33,403 nt of DNA from an uncultured Methanobrevibacter sp. (GTDB lineage Archaea; Methanobacteriota; Methanobacteria; Methanobacteriales; Methanobacteriaceae): assembly GCA_902785855.1 (NCBI GenBank), contig CADAAJ010000023.1, forward strand, positions 1 to 33,403, read 5' to 3'. The translations under genes were made by a program, and so were the position numbers. The first letter of the stretch is position 1; every line of letters begins with the position of its first letter. The notes under the pieces were generated by a model, which worked only from the letters and a program-made list of their open reading frames with translations, made no database searches and was not told where the DNA came from. Positions 24,490-31,420 of this stretch are shown here, piece by piece.

Positions 24490-25635
24490 CTATCTCCTTT
24501 TTCTTTTCTTTTTCCCTTTTTTCCTTTTATGTTTGCTTTTTTCTTCTTTTCTTTTTTTAGTGGTTTTTGTTGGGAATGGATTATTTTTTTCTATTTCTTC
24601 AACTTTCTGTTTAAATTCTTCTGCAACATTTTCATCAATTGTTTTAGTAAATACATCTCTTCTAACTGCAAGAGATATTTTTCCTGCCAATATTCTTGCA
24701 ATTTTTCCACGATTCCACCATTTAGCTCCTCTTACCTGTGGGTGTTGATATATTAAACCATATTTTGGTGGTCTGTCTCCACTTTTTAAATGTCTGAATA
24801 ATGCTTTTTCAGCTCCCATTATTTGAACTGTACTTGAAGGATACATTGCAAGTCTTTTTATTCCCCCTGCATGTGAAATTAGTTTAGCACCAAGTGTTGA
24901 CCCAACCAATAATCTTAAATTTGGTGCAATATTTTCCATTTTTAAATCAATATATTCTTCTATATTTTTTCTTGAATTTTGAAGTTCATAAATTGAATTT
25001 GCATAATTATTCATTATTTCCAAATCCTGCGGATTTATATCTTCTTCTAAATCAAGAATATTGTCTGGAAATGCATCGGATTTAGCTTTTATTATTTCTT
25101 CTTTAGTTTTATTTTGTGAAATTAATTTTATGTATGTTTCATTATTTTTAATTGTTTCCATCTCTGGGAAATATAGTGCATACCATTCCCTAATTCTTTC
25201 TATTAATTTTGAAATGGCATCATCAATTTCATCTATTGAATTAATGGCCTGAATTAAATGTTTATCTTCACTTGCAGATTCTTTTTTAATGTTATAGATA
25301 GCTAATTGCTCATATATTTTTGTAATGTCACTATTGTCCAGATTAAATTTTTCATAATTATTTCTTAGGTATTCTCCTCCTTGATTTGGAGTTTTGATTA
25401 TTAATTTATCGTTATTGTAGTCTGACAATCGTTTATTTGTTTCAATTATTATTTCATCATATTTTAATGAAACTTCTTCAATAATTTCCTGTTCTTCTTT
25501 AACAATCTCATTATTGCCAATATCTGCTAATCGTTTTATTATTTCATCTTCTGGAAATAATTTCTCACAAATTAATTCATTTTCTTTATTAAATGCTAAA
25601 AATCCTTTAACACAGTAAGTTATATAACATTCCAT
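24490..25635 (-). CDS. nop5: NOP5/NOP56-like box C/D RNP protein
   Basis: 381 residues. It has an N-terminal fibrillarin-binding domain, a central coiled-coil (about 110-240) and the NOP domain with GSTLGAKLISHAGGIKRLA, SSTVQIMGAEKALFRHL and PPKYGLIYQHPQV. The last ~22 residues are almost all Lys and Arg, a basic tail that may bind RNA. It scaffolds fibrillarin, L7Ae and guide RNA. No ribosome binding site is visible before the ATG at 25635, which opens the operon, so a leaderless transcript is likely. Confidence 0.95.
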   Translation of the reverse strand: MECYITYCVKGFLAFNKENELICEKLFPEDEIIKRLADIGNNEIVKEEQEIIEEVSLKYDEIIIETNKRLSDYNNDKLIIKTPNQGGEYLRNNYEKFNLDNSDITKIYEQLAIYNIKKESASEDKHLIQAINSIDEIDDAISKLIERIREWYALYFPEMETIKNNETYIKLISQNKTKEEIIKAKSDAFPDNILDLEEDINPQDLEIMNNYANSIYELQNSRKNIEEYIDLKMENIAPNLRLLVGSTLGAKLISHAGGIKRLAMYPSSTVQIMGAEKALFRHLKSGDRPPKYGLIYQHPQVRGAKWWNRGKIARILAGKISLAVRRDVFTKTIDENVAEEFKQKVEEIEKNNPFPTKTTKKRKEEKSKHKRKKGKKKRKRR

Positions 25636-25732
25636 AATTTTAATTATTTTTTTTATTTTTAATAAGTATTTTTATCATAATTATTATTTATTTAAAAATT
25701 AAAATATCATATTATAACTGGGATTTGTAATC

Positions 25733-26272
25733 ATGTCAAAACAAAGTTTTAGAGATTTAAAAAATGAAATTGAACTGAAAAATGCTGAAATTGATGAACT
25801 TTCAATGGAGCTGGAAAATAAAAATGAAGAAATTAATAAGTTAAAACTTTATTCTACTAAGTTGAAATATGAAAAGAAAAATTTGGAAGATAAATTGGAT
25901 ACTAAAATTGATTATGATAAGGCGAGAATTAACGAATTAAATGATTTAGAAGAAAAACTTATAGAAAAAGATAAAATCATTGAAGACAAACAGGATCAGA
26001 TTAAATATGTAAGGTCACTTGTTGATGATTATAAAAATCAGGTAAATAATACAAATGAAAATCTTGAACTTCAACTTAAAAAGATTTCTAAAACTTATGA
26101 AAATTTACTGGCTCAAAAAGATATGATTATAGAGAATCAGGATAAAATTATTAAAGATTTAACAAAATCCAATGAAGAAATTATTAAATCAAATAAAACT
26201 AATATTATTAGTTTAAAACTACAGAATGATAAATATCAGGAAGTTATTGAAAAATTAACAAAATCTAATTAA
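25733..26272 (+). CDS. Coiled-coil protein of unknown function
   Basis: 179 residues, almost entirely Lys/Glu/Asn/Leu/Ile with heptad-like spacing, predicted to be one long coiled coil from about residue 10 to the end. There is no signal peptide, membrane helix or catalytic motif. It is divergently oriented from nop5 and 43 bases upstream of the broken PIN-domain gene. The ribosome binding site is weak (GGGATT). A structural or scaffolding role is possible, but nothing in the sequence names one. Confidence 0.7.
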   Translation: MSKQSFRDLKNEIELKNAEIDELSMELENKNEEINKLKLYSTKLKYEKKNLEDKLDTKIDYDKARINELNDLEEKLIEKDKIIEDKQDQIKYVRSLVDDYKNQVNNTNENLELQLKKISKTYENLLAQKDMIIENQDKIIKDLTKSNEEIIKSNKTNIISLKLQNDKYQEVIEKLTKSN

Positions 26273-26315
26273 ATAATTTATTGGGATTCAAATGTTGATA
26301 AAGGAGTTTATTTAA

Positions 26316-26755
26316 ATGAGTAAATATTTCTTGGATGTCAATTTTATAATATCTGTTTTCCGTGAAATAGAGACTAATCACGAGCTATCGGTTAAAATTT
26401 GTGCTGAATTATTGGAAAATCATAAATGTTATGTTAGTAATTCTGTTTTAAATGAAATTATAACTATCTGATGATGAGAACAAAAGATATGAACTTAACA
26501 ATTAATGCTTATCATTTTCTGAAAGATAATCTAATAATACTTGATGAATCTGAAATTTATAACTTTAATGATAATGTATTTGAAATATTTAAAAAATATA
26601 ATTCTGATTCATTTAAAGTTAGTTTTATTGATTGTTCAATTGTTTTATTATCTAAATATTTTAATTTAGATTATATTGTAACTTATGATAAGAATTTTAA
26701 ATTATTTGAAGAAATTAATTTATTAGAACTAACAAATAATATTTTTAAATTTTAA
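26316..26755 (+). pseudogene. PIN-domain (VapC-like) protein gene with a frameshift near 26463-26468
   Basis: The first frame from ATG 26316 (ribosome binding site AAGGAG) encodes 51 residues beginning MSKYFLDVNFIISVFRE and ending NEIITI at TGA 26469. The rest lies in the -1 frame (YLMMRTKDMNLTINAYHFLKD to the stop at 26755). Joined, they form a PIN domain of about 146 residues with Asp7, a Glu in SVLNEI, and Asp in FIDCSIV and VTYDKNF, the acidic set that binds Mg2+ in PIN ribonucleases. A one-base loss around 26463-26468 explains the break. No VapB-like antitoxin is evident; the upstream coiled-coil protein does not resemble one. Mutation or sequence error is undecided. Confidence 0.75.
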
Positions 26756-26860
26756 TTTTTGAATTTTCTTCCACAATTTTAATTAATGACGAACATTAAA
26801 ATTTTAATTATAAAAAGTAGTTCTATAACTTATAATTGATAATAGATTTTTGGAGATATT

Positions 26861-27766
26861 ATGTTGAAAACAAATATTTGCGGAGTTGAATTTCAAAATC
26901 CATTAATGTTAGCAGCGGGTATTATGGGAAGTAATGCTTCTTCAATGAATTGGATTTTAAAATCTGGTGCTGGGGGAGTTGTTTCTAAATCATTTTCTCT
27001 TAATCCTCATCCAGGTTATGTAAATCCTACAACTGTTGCAGTTGATGGTGGTATAATAAACGCTATTGGACTTTCAAATCCTGGTGTTTTAAATTTTAAA
27101 GAAGAATTGAAAAAAATTGAAAGGAAAAACAATGTTGTCATTGCATCTATTTACGGTGCAAATCCAGATGAATTTTCCAAACTGGTTTTAGAAGTTCAGG
27201 ATTATGTTGATATGATTGAATTAAATATTTCCTGTCCTCATGCTATGGAGGGTTATGGTGCATCAATTGGTCAGAGTTGCGATTTAAGCCATACTATTGT
27301 TTCAGCTGCAAAAGATGCTTCTGATGTACCAATTATTGCTAAATTAACACCTAATGTTACTGATATTGTTGAAATTGCAAAAACATGTGAAGATGCAGGA
27401 GCTGACTGTTTATCTTTAATTAATACATTAGGTCCTGGAATGAAAATTAACATTGATGTTGCAAAACCGGTTTTATCCAATAAATTTGGTGGAATGAGTG
27501 GAAAAGCTATCAAACCGATTGCTGTTCGTAATGTTTATTCTGTTTATGAAGAGGTTGATATTCCATTAATTGGTGTTGGTGGAATTTATACTTTCGAAGA
27601 TGTTGTAGAATTTATTTATGCAGGAGCACGTGCAGTACAAATTGGTACAGCTATTATGGATGAAGGTGTTGAAGTATTCAGTGAAATTAACAAAGGTTTG
27701 GAAAATTTCATGAAACAAAAAGGTTTTTCTTCAATTGATGAAATGGTGGGGATTGCACATGATTAA
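26861..27766 (+). CDS. pyrD: Dihydroorotate dehydrogenase, class 1B catalytic subunit
   Basis: 301 residues, a full TIM-barrel dihydroorotate dehydrogenase binding FMN. The catalytic base is Cys125 in LNISCPH, the class 1 type. Other markers are the N-terminal NPLMLAAGIMGSN, AKLTPNVTD, and GVGGIYTFEDVVEFIYAGARAVQIGTA for FMN phosphate binding. Its partner pyrK overlaps its end by eight bases, which fits the NAD-linked 1B heterotetramer. It oxidises dihydroorotate to orotate in pyrimidine synthesis. GGAGAT precedes the ATG. Confidence 0.95.
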   Translation: MLKTNICGVEFQNPLMLAAGIMGSNASSMNWILKSGAGGVVSKSFSLNPHPGYVNPTTVAVDGGIINAIGLSNPGVLNFKEELKKIERKNNVVIASIYGANPDEFSKLVLEVQDYVDMIELNISCPHAMEGYGASIGQSCDLSHTIVSAAKDASDVPIIAKLTPNVTDIVEIAKTCEDAGADCLSLINTLGPGMKINIDVAKPVLSNKFGGMSGKAIKPIAVRNVYSVYEEVDIPLIGVGGIYTFEDVVEFIYAGARAVQIGTAIMDEGVEVFSEINKGLENFMKQKGFSSIDEMVGIAHD

Positions 27767-28556
27767 TGAACCAAAAATTGTTGAAATAACAGAAATTATT
27801 GATGAAACACCAACAATTAAAACTTTTAAATTTGATTGGGATTTTAATGCACTTGGACGCCCAAATCCGGGGGAGTTTGTAATGGTTTGGAATTTTAATA
27901 ATGAAAAGCCTATGTCAATTTCTCAAATCAATGATAATCAGTTAGCTATCAGTGTTAAAAATATTGGTGAGTTTACCTCACAACTTCATCAGTTAAATGT
28001 TGGTGATCAGATTGGTATAAGGGGAAGTTATGGTAATGGATTTAACAACTCTTTTAAAGATAAAAAAATAATAGCAATTGGTGGGGGAGTTGGTATGGCT
28101 CCAATTAATGCAATTGCTACTGATTTAATTAAATCAAATAATGTTACTGTAATTTCAGCTGCTCAAACCAAAGAGGAATTATTATTTTCACAATCTCTTG
28201 AGGATTTAGGTGCTAATGTTAATTCATGTACTGATGATGGAAGTTTCGGGTTTAAAGGATTTGCAACAGATTGTCTTGTTGATTTACTTGAAAGTTCAAC
28301 TTATGATTATGCATTTGTCTGCGGACCTGAGATAATGATGAAAGGAATTTTTGATATTCTTGAAGATTCATCAATACCTGGACAATATTCTCTTGAAAGA
28401 TACATGAAATGTGCACTAGGTGTATGTGGTCAGTGTTGTGTTGATAATCAGGGATGGAGAATTTGTGTTGAAGGCCCTGTTTTTGAAAATGATAAAATTA
28501 AACTTATTAGTGAATTTGCTAAATACAGAAGAGATGCCTCTGGTGTAAAATATTAA
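27759..28556 (+). CDS. pyrK: Dihydroorotate dehydrogenase electron transfer subunit
   Basis: 265 residues from the ATG at 27759, which overlaps the end of pyrD and follows the G-rich GGTGGGGATT; an upstream in-frame ATG at 27735 adds eight unlikely residues. The FAD domain has KPMSIS, the NAD domain has IAIGGGVGMAPINAIA, and the C-terminus carries a [2Fe-2S] site (Cys218, 223, 226 and 236 in CALGVCGQCCVDNQGWRIC). It moves electrons from PyrD FMN to NAD or another acceptor. Confidence 0.94.
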   Translation: MINEPKIVEITEIIDETPTIKTFKFDWDFNALGRPNPGEFVMVWNFNNEKPMSISQINDNQLAISVKNIGEFTSQLHQLNVGDQIGIRGSYGNGFNNSFKDKKIIAIGGGVGMAPINAIATDLIKSNNVTVISAAQTKEELLFSQSLEDLGANVNSCTDDGSFGFKGFATDCLVDLLESSTYDYAFVCGPEIMMKGIFDILEDSSIPGQYSLERYMKCALGVCGQCCVDNQGWRICVEGPVFENDKIKLISEFAKYRRDASGVKY

Positions 28557-28571
28557 TAATATGGTGATAAT

Positions 28572-29591
28572 ATGGGAATTAACATTAATAAATATCTTAC
28601 TCCGCCTGTAATTCTGATTGCGTCTTTGTTGATTATTTCATTAATGATTATATTTCCTGTTTTAAATATGATTATACTGGGAGCTATTTTAGCTTATGGT
28701 ATCAGACCTGTTGCAAATAAATTTCAATCAAAGTTAAAATATTCTTCAATATCAATTTTAATAGCTATTATTGTAGTTTTAATTCCGCTGGTATTGTTGT
28801 TTGGATATTTAATTTATGAAACTTCAACTCTCGTATCATGGGTTTTAGCTAATAATTCCTACTCTGATGTTAATCAGATTATTTCGGATATTTCCAAATA
28901 TCTGCCTGGAATTAATGTAACTGAAGTTAATTCATACATTGATTCAGCAATTCAAAATATAGCAAGTTATATTTTAAACTATATTGTTTCATTTATTAGT
29001 AAATTTGCAAATATCACTCTTGACTTATTTATTCTTGTCTGTTCCATATTTTATTTTGTCCGTGATGGGGACAGATGTATGGAATTTATAAAATCATTTG
29101 TTCCGAAAGATTACAAAGAGTTTTTTGATAAAACAATTGATTCAATAAAAAATGTTTTAAAAAGTATATTTTACGGACACTTTTTAACATCCGTGATTAT
29201 TGGAATATTTGGATGTATTGGTTATTCAATTCTAGGTTATCCATATGGTATTTTTTTAGGAGTTTTAACAGGAATATTACAATTGATTCCGGTATTTGGA
29301 CCATGGCCAATTTATTGGATATTGTTCTTTGCAGACATTGCATGCGGCAATTATCCAAGAGCTATAATTGTATTATTATTCGGATTTTTCTTAAGTACGG
29401 TGGATATGTATATAAGACCAGCTTTATCCAGTCATTATGCTGATATCCATCCTTTAATATTACTTGTAGGATTTTTAGCAGGACCTCTAGTTTATGGAAT
29501 CGTTGGTTTTATTGTAGGACCTTTAATTTTAGGAATAACTTATGCAATACTTGACAGTTACAGAAAAGAATATCTTGTAGGTGATGACTAA
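28572..29591 (+). CDS. AI-2E family (PerM/YdiK-type) membrane transporter
   Basis: 339 residues with about eight membrane helices in the usual layout: two pairs at the N-terminus, a soluble middle segment (about 110-150 and 170-205), then a C-terminal helix bundle containing GILQLIPVFGPWPIYW and GPLVYGIVGFIVGPLIL. Members of this family have been linked to autoinducer-2 export or ion antiport; which applies here is unknown. The ribosome binding site GGTGAT precedes the ATG. Its stop shares a base with the polB1 start (TAATG at 29589-29593). Confidence 0.9.
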   Translation: MGININKYLTPPVILIASLLIISLMIIFPVLNMIILGAILAYGIRPVANKFQSKLKYSSISILIAIIVVLIPLVLLFGYLIYETSTLVSWVLANNSYSDVNQIISDISKYLPGINVTEVNSYIDSAIQNIASYILNYIVSFISKFANITLDLFILVCSIFYFVRDGDRCMEFIKSFVPKDYKEFFDKTIDSIKNVLKSIFYGHFLTSVIIGIFGCIGYSILGYPYGIFLGVLTGILQLIPVFGPWPIYWILFFADIACGNYPRAIIVLLFGFFLSTVDMYIRPALSSHYADIHPLILLVGFLAGPLVYGIVGFIVGPLILGITYAILDSYRKEYLVGDD

Positions 29592-31372
29592 TGCAGAGAA
29601 ATGTGGTTATTTTAGATATTGATTATGTTACCTATGAAGATAAACCGGTTATCAGATTATTTTCAAAGGAAGGGGATAAAAATATAATTTTAATTGATGA
29701 TACTTTTGAACCTTATTTATATGTTGTTTCAGACAATTTAAATCAATGTATGGATGAAATTGAAGATAATCTTGATGTTGTTAAAATAGAAAAAGTTACT
29801 AAAAAAGATTTTCAAGTTGAATCAGATTTTATAAAAGTAACATTCAAAAATCCTCAGGATTTAGCTAAAAATCGTGATAATTTAAGAGATTTGGATAGTG
29901 TAATTGATATTAGGGAATTTGATATTCCATTTTACAGAAGATATCTTATGGATCGTGATGTAATTCCAATGACTGAAGTAATAGCTATTGGGGATAAATT
30001 AGATTCATTTTCTGATTTGGATTCTACAAAACAGGATATTGAGATATTAAAATTAACAAAACCGCTTGAACGTGTTAAAGAATATCCTCAAAATTTTAGA
30101 ATATTGAGTTTTGATTTGGAAGTTAGAAATCCTCATGGTATGCCTAATTCTGAAGAAGATGAAATAATCATGATTGGTGTTTCAAGTAATTTTGGTGTTA
30201 ATGAAGTTATATCAACAAAAACAAACTCAAAAGATAGAGATAATTTTGTAAACCAGGTTGGATCTGAAAAAGAAATGATTGAAGAATTTGTTAAGATTAT
30301 CAAGGAGAATAATGTTGATATTATTGTGGGATATAACTCTGATAATTTTGATTTCCCATATATTAATGACAGAGCCAAGATACTTGGTGTTGATTTGGAT
30401 ATTGGGATGGATGAATCAAGTGTTAAATTTATTCGCAGAGGTTATGCCAATGCAGCTTCATTTAAAGGTTTAATTCATGTTGATTTATATTTAGTAATGC
30501 GCAGATACATGACTCTTGAGAGATATACTCTTGAAAGAGTTTATTATGAATTATTTGGTGAAGAAAAAATCGATGTTCCTGGTGATAGAATTTGGGAGTT
30601 TTGGGATAATGGAGGAGATGAATTAGATAATCTTTTTGATTATTCATTAGATGATGTTGTTTCTACTTTAAAAATAGCAGAACAAACACTTCCTCTTAAT
30701 TTAGAACTAACTCGTATTATTGGTCAGCCATTATTTGATGTTTCTCGTATGGCTACTGGTCAACAGGCTGAATGGTTTTTAGTAAAACAGGCTTATTTTG
30801 ATGATGAAATTGTTCCAAACAAACAAGGATCTAATTATGCTAATCGTGCTGCTGCTGAAGATAATGAAGGTGGTTATGTAAGGGAACCTGAAAAAGGATT
30901 ACATGAAAACTTAGTACAATTCGATTTTAGAAGCCTATATCCAAGTATAATTATTTCAAAAAATATATCTCCTGATGTAATGGTATTGGGTGATATTGAT
31001 AATGATGAAGATTATAATATTTCACCTGAACATGGTATTAAATTTAAAAAGAATCCTCAGGGTTTTATTCCATCTGTTATTAATAAAATCCTACAGGAAA
31101 GATTCAGATTAAAACGTGAAATGAAAGCATCAGAAGATGAAACTCAAAAAAAGTCTTTAGATGTTCAACAACAGGCTATTAAAAGATTGGCTAATACTAT
31201 GTATGGTATTTATGGATTTCCAAGATTTAGATGGTATTCTTTTGAATGTGCAAAAGCTATTACATCTTGGGGACGTCAGTATATTAAATCATCAATAAAA
31301 AAAGCAGAAGAATATGGTTTTTATGCAATATATGCAGATACTGATGGTTTTTATGCTAAATATAAAAAATAA
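29591..31372 (+). CDS. polB1: Family B DNA polymerase, large N-terminal piece (PolB1)
   Basis: 593 residues. The exonuclease motifs are SFDLEVRN (Asp175, Glu177), GYNSDNFDFPYI and YSLDDVVS. The polymerase motifs are A, FDFRSLYPSIIISKN; B, KRLANTMYGIYGF; and C, YADTDGF with Asp583 and Asp585. The chain ends eight residues after motif C, so the thumb and part of the palm are missing. In Methanothermobacter the same polymerase is split into PolB1 (MTH1208) and PolB2 (MTH208), so a second gene elsewhere should supply the rest. This is therefore a natural split, not a truncation. No intein-like sequence follows the break. Confidence 0.93.
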   Translation: MQRNVVILDIDYVTYEDKPVIRLFSKEGDKNIILIDDTFEPYLYVVSDNLNQCMDEIEDNLDVVKIEKVTKKDFQVESDFIKVTFKNPQDLAKNRDNLRDLDSVIDIREFDIPFYRRYLMDRDVIPMTEVIAIGDKLDSFSDLDSTKQDIEILKLTKPLERVKEYPQNFRILSFDLEVRNPHGMPNSEEDEIIMIGVSSNFGVNEVISTKTNSKDRDNFVNQVGSEKEMIEEFVKIIKENNVDIIVGYNSDNFDFPYINDRAKILGVDLDIGMDESSVKFIRRGYANAASFKGLIHVDLYLVMRRYMTLERYTLERVYYELFGEEKIDVPGDRIWEFWDNGGDELDNLFDYSLDDVVSTLKIAEQTLPLNLELTRIIGQPLFDVSRMATGQQAEWFLVKQAYFDDEIVPNKQGSNYANRAAAEDNEGGYVREPEKGLHENLVQFDFRSLYPSIIISKNISPDVMVLGDIDNDEDYNISPEHGIKFKKNPQGFIPSVINKILQERFRLKREMKASEDETQKKSLDVQQQAIKRLANTMYGIYGFPRFRWYSFECAKAITSWGRQYIKSSIKKAEEYGFYAIYADTDGFYAKYKK

Positions 31373-31377
31373 TTATA

Positions 31378-31420
31378 TTTTTAAAAAAAAGAAAAAGGTA
31401 AGAGAAATTTAATTCTCTTA
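31378..31420 (-). terminator. Hairpin terminator of the adhesin-like gene
   Basis: TAAGAGAA (31399-31406) and TTCTCTTA (31413-31420) pair over eight bases around a six-base loop, including the adhesin stop codon. On the minus strand a run CCTTTTTCTTTTTTTT follows. The short gap to the polB1 stop means it may also mark that gene's 3' end. Confidence 0.6.

Noticed and set aside
26469-26471. In-frame TGA of the PIN gene as selenocysteine
   Set aside because: A second TGA follows at once and a third soon after in the same frame, while the true continuation lies in the -1 frame.
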